This document shows, in pieces, positions 25,658 to 32,148 of a stretch of DNA of 32,148 nucleotides. The notes below the pieces were generated by a model, which had not been told where the DNA came from, did not search any database, and was given only the letters and a program-made list of their open reading frames with translations. This DNA is from JAYZAP01 sp964645285 (GTDB lineage Bacteria > Pseudomonadota > Alphaproteobacteria > JAAXGF01), in assembly GCA_964645285.1 (NCBI GenBank), contig CAZYDR010000040.1, forward strand, positions 1 through 32,148, given 5' to 3'. A program made the translations under genes and the position numbers. Within the stretch, counting starts at the first letter, position 1. Each line of letters starts with the position of its first letter.

Positions 25658-26550
25658 CCCGGATCGCGGCACAGCGACTGGCTGAGACAATGGACGCCGC
25701 CACCGCCCAGGGTGAACATGGACATATCCGGATCATAGACCTCGAACCCGAGGTCACGGAGTTCCTGATTGAGCTTCACGCCGCCTTTCATGGATAACAC
25801 CCGCTTATTGCCCAAGGACACAAGATTGACGCCGAGCGCCTTGGCCTCGCCATAGCCGACGTCGACAAATTCGAAATCGCGGGCCCGCAGCCAGTCAACC
25901 AGCCAATCTTCCAGGGCATCGACACAGGCCACCAGTAGCTTTGGCGCCAAGGGCACGACGATGCCGTCCATGTGAACGAAATGGGCCGGGATGGGCGCCA
26001 CCATGACTTCCCAGCCCTGCTCCTCGACCCAACCCGCCACCTGCATGGCGCCTTCTTCCTCGGAGCGCTCGCCGCTGTAGCCGATGAGCGCCCGGCCGGG
26101 TTCGAGAATGACGAAGTCACCGCCTTCAAAGTGGCCGGCGGTAACGTACTTCCATATGGGAATATCCATGTCCTGATAGAACTTGATGACCGTGGCGTAG
26201 TCGGCCCGCCGGGACTTGAGCTGCATATGGCAGATGATCGCGCCCCACGGCGTCATGGCGCTGGAATCGCGGGCGAAGAAATTACGGTGCAGCACCTCGT
26301 CGGCGTCGAGGAAGTGGCAATTAACGTCGGCCGCTTCGTAAATGCGCACCATCTCCGCATGCTGGGCCATGGCCTCCTGGAGGTCGAACGATACACCCAT
26401 CTTCTCAGCGTTCTTGAGGGTGCGTTGGGTAATCGGGCCGGCGTCGATCCAGCGGAAGTATTCGGGCCGCCCGAGAAGCACATCGCGCAACGGGCCATAG
26501 TCGTTGTCGATACCCCAACGCGATTGAGCTTCGGTGGTGATTTCATTCAT
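25654..26550 (-). CDS. Amidinotransferase/dimethylarginine dimethylaminohydrolase-like protein
   Basis: 298 aa guanidino-group-modifying (pentein) enzyme. Expected active-site elements are present: FARDSS, GHFEGGDFVIL (Glu-Asp for guanidinium), FVHMDGIVV (catalytic His) and the nucleophile C288 in GGGVHCLSQ. The family includes DDAH (methylarginine to citrulline plus methylamine), arginine deiminase and glycine/inosamine amidinotransferases. The size fits DDAH or a small amidinotransferase, but the substrate is not settled by sequence. GAGGAG gives a strong ribosome-binding site. It follows the FAD oxidoreductase gene by 17 nt in one operon. If it is DDAH-like, it would release a methylamine, which suits the theme of the window. 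Confidence 0.87.
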   Translation of the reverse strand: MNEITTEAQSRWGIDNDYGPLRDVLLGRPEYFRWIDAGPITQRTLKNAEKMGVSFDLQEAMAQHAEMVRIYEAADVNCHFLDADEVLHRNFFARDSSAMTPWGAIICHMQLKSRRADYATVIKFYQDMDIPIWKYVTAGHFEGGDFVILEPGRALIGYSGERSEEEGAMQVAGWVEEQGWEVMVAPIPAHFVHMDGIVVPLAPKLLVACVDALEDWLVDWLRARDFEFVDVGYGEAKALGVNLVSLGNKRVLSMKGGVKLNQELRDLGFEVYDPDMSMFTLGGGGVHCLSQSLCRDPG

Positions 26551-26567
26551 GGTGATCTCCTCAATAC

Positions 26568-27878
26568 TCAGCCGATTATGCGGTCAATGCGATCGCGCAT
26601 TCCCATCCAGGCGATGGCCAGGGGAATGCCGATGCCGGTGAAGGCGCCGAACGGGTGGGACCGCACCGGGGTGATGGGAAATGGCAGATCCGCCGGATCC
26701 TTGCCCAGGGCGCGCTCGGCCAGCACCCGACCCATGATGGTGCCCATGGCCACACCCCGGCCGTTGTAGCCGAATCCCACCAACAACCCTGGTGCCGGCT
26801 CATGGAGATGGGGCAGATGATCCTCGGTCATGGCTACACGCCCGCCCCACTGGTATCGCCACTTGACGTCGGCAAGCTGGGGGAAGACGCGTACGGCCTC
26901 GAGGTGGATGCGTTTGAAGTCGGCGGCGGTGCCTGCATCACCCTGGCCGATGCTGCCGAGCAGCAGCTGCCCTTCCGGCTCGCGCCGACCGTAGAGGATG
27001 GTGCGCCGGGTATCCGAGAAGGTTTGGCCGCCGGGCAGAATGCTGTCGCGCACGGCGTCAGGCAAAGGCTCGCTGGCGACCTGAACGGCGGTCAGCGACA
27101 CCACCGACTTTGCCAGACCCGGCCATAGTTTGTCCGTATAGCCGTTGGTGCACAACAGCACCTTGTCCGCCACCACCGATCCCCCGGGTGTCGTCACGGT
27201 CCAACGACCCTCGCCACACACGAGGCTGAGCGCCGGCGACGAACCGTGGACTACGGCGCCGGCGGCGATCGCCTTGTCGGTCAGGCCGCGCGCCAGGGAC
27301 AGAGGTTGGACGGCGCCGCCACGGCGCGCCAGGCTACCCATGGTATAAACCCGGCTGCCGGTCAGGGACGCCAGGCGTTCGCCCTCGCAAATCTCGATGT
27401 CGGCGCCGGCCTTGATCCAGCTTTCGCATTGCCGGGCCCAGGTCCGCGCCGCCGAGCGGCAATGAGCAACCCGCAACCAGCCCTCCTGGCGCGGATCACA
27501 ATGAATGCCGGTGCGCTGGATCAGGGCAAACAATTCGTCGGCGGAATCCATGGCCAGGCGACACAGTTTCTCGGCGGCCTCACCGCCGATCATAGCAGCG
27601 ATGGATTCCGGGGTGTTCTCCGGCAACAATGGATTGACTTGGCCGCCGGTTCGCCCGGACGCCCCCCAGCCGGACTCCGCAGCCTCAAGCACCACCGTAT
27701 CACTACCGGCCTCGGCCAGGGTCAGAGCGGCACGCAAGCCGGTAAAACCACCGCCGATAACAGCCACATCGGCGCGACGGTCACCGCTTAACGGCGGTGT
27801 CGAAGACGTCGGCTCCGCGGTCGACGCCCACAGGGAATCCTGATTTTCGTAGTTGTTGCCGCCGCTAGAATCCGCCAT
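26568..27878 (-). CDS. FAD-dependent oxidoreductase, gamma-glutamylputrescine oxidase/DadA-like
   Basis: 436 aa from the ATG at 27878, chosen because AGGAGG lies 7 nt upstream; a start seven codons earlier lacks this. ADVAVIGGGFTGLRAALTLAEAG binds the ADP part of FAD. SGWGASGRTGGQVNP and WGGRVAMTEDHLPHLHE, then GFGYNGRGVAMGTIMGRVLA, are typical of the DAO superfamily branch with PuuB (gamma-glutamylputrescine oxidoreductase). The N-terminal LWASTAEPTSSTPPLSGD extension matches that branch too. It oxidises an amine to an aldehyde/imine. The partner amidinotransferase-like gene suggests a guanidino or polyamine compound. No glutamylation enzyme is nearby, so true PuuB function is uncertain. Confidence 0.9.
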   Translation of the reverse strand: MADSSGGNNYENQDSLWASTAEPTSSTPPLSGDRRADVAVIGGGFTGLRAALTLAEAGSDTVVLEAAESGWGASGRTGGQVNPLLPENTPESIAAMIGGEAAEKLCRLAMDSADELFALIQRTGIHCDPRQEGWLRVAHCRSAARTWARQCESWIKAGADIEICEGERLASLTGSRVYTMGSLARRGGAVQPLSLARGLTDKAIAAGAVVHGSSPALSLVCGEGRWTVTTPGGSVVADKVLLCTNGYTDKLWPGLAKSVVSLTAVQVASEPLPDAVRDSILPGGQTFSDTRRTILYGRREPEGQLLLGSIGQGDAGTAADFKRIHLEAVRVFPQLADVKWRYQWGGRVAMTEDHLPHLHEPAPGLLVGFGYNGRGVAMGTIMGRVLAERALGKDPADLPFPITPVRSHPFGAFTGIGIPLAIAWMGMRDRIDRIIG

Positions 27879-27935
27879 GTCCGTTCCTCCTGGCGGCAAG
27901 CCTAGCAGAAGCGGGGAAGCGGAGGGAACGGCGCA

Positions 27936-28322
27936 TTATTCGGCCTGGGTGAGCGCGTCCTGCAGCGCCGCCATGCGCACCGGCTTGTTGAGCGTGGTGA
28001 CCGAACGCAAACCTTTGCCCTCGCCCAGCTTCTTGGCCAGGGTCGCATAATTGGGCGCGAAGCCGGTAACGATGATCAGATGCAGATCAATTTCCTTGTC
28101 CGCCAGCCATTGCACCAGTTCGATACCATCCATGCGCGGCATGACCACGTCGATGACGGCCATATGCGGCCTGAACACTTCGCACAGAGCCATGAACTCG
28201 CGCCCGTCCGCGGCGGTTTTAACCTGAATACCAAGTTTCGTGGCCACGCGCGCCACGAAATCGCGGAACCGGGGCTCGTCATCGACCACAAGCAAACGTT
28301 TCTCGCTCATCGCATCACTCAT
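27936..28322 (-). CDS. Single-domain response regulator (CheY-like receiver)
   Basis: 128 aa with only a receiver domain. It has the acidic pair in VVDDE, phosphoacceptor Asp in AVIDVVMPRMDG, Thr in IIVTGFAP and Lys in LNKPV. There is no output domain, so it acts by protein contact or phosphotransfer. AAGGA 6 nt upstream supports the ATG at 28322; a second ATG four codons later is possible. It starts 1 nt after the stop of the hybrid histidine kinase gene and its ribosome-binding site lies inside that gene, so the two are coupled and probably form one relay. Confidence 0.93.
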   Translation of the reverse strand: MSDAMSEKRLLVVDDEPRFRDFVARVATKLGIQVKTAADGREFMALCEVFRPHMAVIDVVMPRMDGIELVQWLADKEIDLHLIIVTGFAPNYATLAKKLGEGKGLRSVTTLNKPVRMAALQDALTQAE

Positions 28323-28323
28323 G

Positions 28324-30862
28324 TTAATTCCTTCTTAATTCCTTCGGCATTTCAATTGTCCCTGGCGATGCCAGGGCCGCCGCCATGCGGGCGGCAAGAT
28401 CACTCTTGCGGTAGGGCTTTTCGACAAAATCGAACGCGCCATCGATACGCCCCTGCTCGACCAGGGCATTTTGCGGATAGGCAGAGGTATAAAGCACACG
28501 AAGGTCTGACCGGCGAGCCCGCGCCTCCATGGCCAATTGCACGCCGTCCATGGCTCCCGGCAACACGATATCGGCAAACAACAGCACTATATCAGGTGTC
28601 TGGTTGAGAACTTCGAACGCCGCCATTCCGTCACCCGCCTGATGGACCGAATAGCCCAGGCTGATGAGATTCAGAACCGCGAGTTGGCGCACCTGTTCAT
28701 TGTCCTCGACCACCAAAATAGCTTCGCCCGCGCCGCGCCTGTCTTCGACCCGATCCGACGGCGGCGCATCATCGACCGCCTTTTCAATGACGACAGGCAG
28801 GAACAATGTCACCGTGGTGCCGCGACCAAGTTCACTCTCGATGGTGATATGGCCACCCGACTGTTTAACGAAGCCGAACACCATGCTGAGGCTGAGGCCG
28901 AGGCCACTGCCCCCGCCGACACGTTTGGTAGTGAAAAACGGCTCGACCGCGTGCGCGATGGTTTCCGGCGCCATGCCCTCGCCATTGTCGCTCACCGCCA
29001 CGGTGACATAATCGCCCGGCGCCATTTCGGCCTCGAACGCGGCGCTCGTCTTGTCGAGATATACGCCCCCTGTCTCAATGGTGACACGGCCGCCCCGGGG
29101 CATGGCATCACGGGCATTGACCAACAGGTTCACCAGCGCGTTCTCAAGCTGACTGGGGTCAACGAAGATAGGCGCGAGATTGCCCGCAAGCGCGGTGCGC
29201 GGGTCAATCGGTTCATCCAGAGTGTGGCACATGAGCGCAACAATCTTGCCGACCAGATCATTAGCGTCCGCCTCGCGCGGACTAAGGGACTGCTTTCGTG
29301 AGAAAGCGAGAAGCCGCTGGGTCAGCACGGCGGCATCGTCGGTAGCGCCGATTGCCAGACTCAACAGTTCCCGAAGTTCGTCGTTACCCTCCATCTCGTC
29401 CTCGACCAGTTCGAGATTTTGCCCATGACGATGGCGAGCATATTGTTGAAATCGTGGGCGATACCGCCGGTGAGCTGCCCCACGGTCTCCATTTTCTGGG
29501 CGTGGAAGAGCTGCTCCTGCACAGTTTTCATCTGTGTAACGTCGCTGGTCAGGCTGCAGATGCCGATGATCACTCCAGCGCCATCCTTTAGCGGAAATTT
29601 TGCATTCATGAAGTGCAATGGAGCACCGTCGCGCTCTTCGGTAACCTCTTGCTGAACGAGTTCGCCGTTTTCGATGACGGCGCGATCCGCCGCCATGTAT
29701 GTCTCGGCAATGTCCGGGGGCAGGAAATCCGCCGTCGTGCGCCCGATAAGATCCTCCCTGATCAGCCCGAAAAGTCAGCCCCGTTCTGGCTGATCGCCAT
29801 GATCCGTCCGTCGGTATCCTTGAGCACGACCTGGATGGGTACGTTTTCCAGAATGCCGCCGAGCCAGGCGTCGCGGGTGCGGATGGTTTCCTCGGTGCGG
29901 CGCCGCTCGGTGATATCGCGCACCGCGGCGACAACCAGCAGGCCGTCGTCGTCATGAATGGGGCTGAGGCTGATCTCGACCGGGAACTCGCTGCCGTCGC
30001 GGTTCACGCCGCGAAGCTCGGTGGCCTGTCCCATGGGCCGCACGCGAGGGTCGGCGGCATAGGCTTCGCGATAGCTTTGGAGCTGCAGGCGCTTTGACTG
30101 GGGCATCAGGGTTTCCACGAGCATGCCGACCAGCTCGTCGCGACCATAGCCGAACATGGCCTCAAATTGCGGCCCGAACACCAAATGGCGGCCGTCGACA
30201 TCCTTCAAACCGATAGTAATAGGCCCATTTTCGACGATGGCGGAAAGTCCGGCCTCGCTCTCGCGCAAGTCGTCCTCTATGCGCCGACGCTCGGTGATAT
30301 CCTGAATGGTGTCGGCGGTCCTCAGCGGTCCGCCATGATCGTCGAACTCGATCCTGGCCGTCTCATCGATCCAGACGACCGCTCCGTCGGGCTGAACAAT
30401 GCGGTATTCAACCTGATAGCCGGCCGGCTCCTCGGCGCATTGCGCGACACCATCGTAGACAGCGCGCAGGCGTTGGCGGTCGTCGGGGTGAACGAAGTCG
30501 AGGTAGCGCTGGTAGCTGGAGTGGAGGTCTTCCACGGGCCGGCCGAAAATATCGGGCGCCTCGTCAGACCAGAACACGCCTCCCGAGGTCTCGAACGACC
30601 AGTACCAATAGGCCAACCGCGCGAGGCGCTGAGCCTCCTTCAACCGCATCTCGCTTTCGCGCAACGCCGCCTCCGCCTGGTCACGAGCGTCGAGTTCCGC
30701 CTGAAGGCGCGTGACCACGCCGCCCAGCATGGGAAACAGACGCCCCGTTAGACCGAACAACCCGACCGTAATGCACACCACCGCGAACAACATCGCAACC
30801 AGCGCCGCGGACACAATAGCCACGTCGATCAGCCCCAAGAAGGCCTCGGACTGCCCGATCAT
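28324..30862 (-). pseudogene. Hybrid PAS sensor histidine kinase gene, interrupted by two one-base frameshifts
   Basis: Read across three frames this is one gene. It has an N-terminal membrane helix (residues ~12-37) and then PAS domains, the first with FVHPDDRQRL. The first frame stops at 29762 after ISQNGADFSG. Adding one base near 29764-29769 continues LIREDLIGRTTADFLPPDIAE in the next frame, then GQLTGGIAHDFNNML (phosphoacceptor His) near 29440-29490. A second missing base in AAAA (TTTT at 29417-29420) leads to NLELVEDEMEG, HATPase_c (NLLVNARDAMPRGG, DNGEGM, GGGSGLGLSL) and a C-terminal receiver (VVEDNE, FADIVLPG, EKPY). Corrected length is 846 aa. The gap pattern favours sequence error, but real decay is possible. 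It precedes the CheY-like gene. Confidence 0.88.
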
Positions 30863-31116
30863 GATCGTATCCTACGCATGCCACGTTGCCTGTCCCGGGC
30901 TGAAACTTGGCCGTTAATCCGGGTTTGCCTTCAGACGTTACGCATTCCCAGGCGGGCTTCAGAAGGCCCGCCCGCAACCCACCGACAAGTCGTATTGGAT
31001 CGCCGCTATAATCGGTAATCTGATTAAGATTTAATTAACGTCCTACAACGGGATGCCGTGGTTTCAACGACAGGGATAGCCAAGGCACAGACAAACAGAA
31101 GTCGGCCTGTTTTGCT
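30863..31116. other. Intergenic region upstream of the hybrid kinase
   Basis: This 254-bp region separates two minus-strand genes. It contains a hairpin GGCGGGC (30951-30957) / GCCCGCC (30966-30972) with no T-run after it on the minus strand. An A+T-rich patch (31005-31040, including ATTTAATTAA) could hold the kinase promoter. No gene was found. Confidence 0.4.
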
Positions 31117-31857
31117 TCAGCTTCTCTTGAACACCGGTGTGCGCTTCTCCTTGAAGGCGGCGATGCCCTCCTGTAGATCATCGCTGGCGGCGATGGCGCC
31201 GAGCAGCCGCCGGTTGCGGTAGGCGGTCTCGGGCAGGGCCGTGGGAATCACGTCGTCAGCCAATTCCTTCAGGGCCTCGATCACCATCGGGGCATAGCCG
31301 GCAACGGTATGGGCCATGGCGATAGCCGCCGTAACTTCCTCGCCGTCCGGTACCACCCGGTTGACCAGCCCGACCTGATAGGCCCTGGCCGCATCCATGG
31401 GCTCGCCAAGCAACATGATCTCCATGGCAATCTTGGGCGGCACCCGGGCGGCGAGGCCGGCGATCAGCCCGCCAGTGACACCGACCTTGGCTTCCGGATA
31501 GAGAAATTTGGTGCTTTGGGCGGCAACGCAGAGGTCGCTCATCTGCATCAACACCATGGCGCCGCCGACGCACCAGCCCTGGGTCGCACAGATCACCGGC
31601 TTGACCAGATCGACGCCGATACCGGGCACCGCGCGCCACATATCCGGCGGCGGGTCCTTGAGATCGAGACCGACCGAGAAGTGATCGCCCCGGGCGGCCA
31701 GTACGGCGGCCCGCTCGTCGCATTCGGAAAACCGCCGCCAAGCGGCCTGGAGACCGCTGACCACCGCCTCGTTAAGGGCATTGCGAACCTCGGGCCGTTC
31801 GATGGTGATGACGGCGATATCGTCCTCGACCACGTATGAAACCAAATGCTGGGACAT
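31117..31857 (-). CDS. Enoyl-CoA hydratase/isomerase family protein
   Basis: 246 aa crotonase-fold protein. The oxyanion-hole segments are HFSVGLDLKD and QGWCVGGAMVL. YPEAKVGVTGG carries a Glu at the first usual catalytic position, while the second position is not an obvious Glu, so hydratase versus isomerase cannot be settled. The C-terminal FKEKRTPVFKRS is typical. It starts 1 nt after the stop of the upstream acyl-CoA synthetase, with GAAGGA inside that gene as ribosome-binding site, so the two are one transcription unit. It differs from the frameshifted homologue at 12421-13186 and is intact. Confidence 0.92.
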   Translation of the reverse strand: MSQHLVSYVVEDDIAVITIERPEVRNALNEAVVSGLQAAWRRFSECDERAAVLAARGDHFSVGLDLKDPPPDMWRAVPGIGVDLVKPVICATQGWCVGGAMVLMQMSDLCVAAQSTKFLYPEAKVGVTGGLIAGLAARVPPKIAMEIMLLGEPMDAARAYQVGLVNRVVPDGEEVTAAIAMAHTVAGYAPMVIEALKELADDVIPTALPETAYRNRRLLGAIAASDDLQEGIAAFKEKRTPVFKRS

Positions 31858-31858
31858 G

Positions 31859-32148
31859 CTATTTTCCTTCTGCGAGCGTGGCGCGGCCGTCCACTGCCTT
31901 GGCGCCGTCGCCGGCGGCGCCGACGATCAGCGGGTTGACGTCGAGTACGGTCAGGCGCTCGCCCAGGCTGGCGGCGAGGTGGCTTACCCGGCTCGCGGCC
32001 TCGGCCACGGCGGCCACATCGGCCAGGGGCCGGCCCCTTGCGCCGTCGAGCAACGACCACAGTTTGAGACGCTTGATCATGGTCAGGGCGTAGTCCGGCG
32101 CAATCGGCGCCAGGGCGACCTGAACATCCTCGACCACCTCGACCAGGA
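31859..32148 (-). CDS. Acyl-CoA synthetase (NDP-forming), C-terminal part; gene continues past the window
   Basis: About 96 codons at the C-terminus of an ATP-grasp acyl-CoA synthetase of the acetate-CoA ligase (ADP-forming) type: LVEVVEDVQVALAPI, then ARGRPLADVAAVAEAASRVS and LTVLDVNPLIVG, which match the ends of the ATP-grasp_5 domain. The frame is open to the right edge, so the start lies outside; a GTG at 32137 is internal, not a start. It pairs with the hydratase at 31117-31857 in the same order of activities as the 10346-13186 pair, which suggests a second, separate acid-activation module. Confidence 0.82.
   Translation of the reverse strand, partial: LVEVVEDVQVALAPIAPDYALTMIKRLKLWSLLDGARGRPLADVAAVAEAASRVSHLAASLGERLTVLDVNPLIVGAAGDGAKAVDGRATLAEGK

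Noticed and set aside
30951..30972. G+C-rich hairpin as a Rho-independent terminator
   Set aside because: The 7-bp stem is not followed by a T-run on the minus strand, where the flanking genes are read.

Overview
The window is G+C-rich DNA, roughly two thirds G+C by eye. It has tightly packed genes, frequent ATGA/GTGA start-stop overlaps and several GTG starts. Gene content (M19 dipeptidase, MttB-family proteins, NDP-forming acyl-CoA synthetases, nitronate monooxygenase, GcvA-like LysR, PAS-rich hybrid kinases) suggests a heterotrophic alphaproteobacterium of the Rhodospirillales type. That placement is inference from style and content. No rRNA, tRNA, CRISPR array or complete transposase is visible.

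Left part (1-10345). A minus-strand operon carries an MttB-family methyltransferase homologue, an M19 dipeptidase and the cut-off 5' end of a Gfa-type gene. Next is an A+T-rich island (about 2950-3945) with relic ORFs, a small membrane protein and palindromes. Then come recQ overlapping an enolase-superfamily dehydratase (minus), two tandem PAPS sulfotransferases (plus), an orphan membrane histidine kinase (minus) and the last ~40 codons of a TauD-type dioxygenase.

Middle part (10346-23419). An NDP-forming acyl-CoA synthetase converges on an enoyl-CoA hydratase/isomerase gene that carries a one-base frameshift. A nitronate monooxygenase converges on the operon SDR - molybdopterin oxidoreductase - SAM methyltransferase. 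Divergent from that operon is the most coherent unit: nitroreductase, a second MttB homologue, a DMGDH-like FAD oxidoreductase without its folate domain, an acetamidase/formamidase and a D-2-hydroxyacid dehydrogenase. It ends at a near-perfect 52-bp palindrome of REP/RAYT type.

Right part (23417-32148). A GcvA-like LysR gene is divergent from a tiny ORF and a glyoxylate-reductase-like dehydrogenase. These are followed by a PuuB/DadA-like FAD oxidase with an amidinotransferase/DDAH-like enzyme, a hybrid PAS histidine kinase (two frameshifts) with a CheY-like regulator, and a second pair of enoyl-CoA hydratase plus acyl-CoA synthetase that runs off the end.

Together the genes suggest catabolism of N-methylated or other amino/amide compounds: methyl removal (MttB), amine oxidation (two FAD enzymes), amide or guanidine hydrolysis (formamidase, DDAH-like) and 2-oxoacid/glyoxylate reduction (two dehydrogenases). 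CoA activation and beta-oxidation-like steps are also present. The substrates are not readable from sequence. Three one-base frameshifts, at least two in homopolymer runs, raise the possibility of assembly error.
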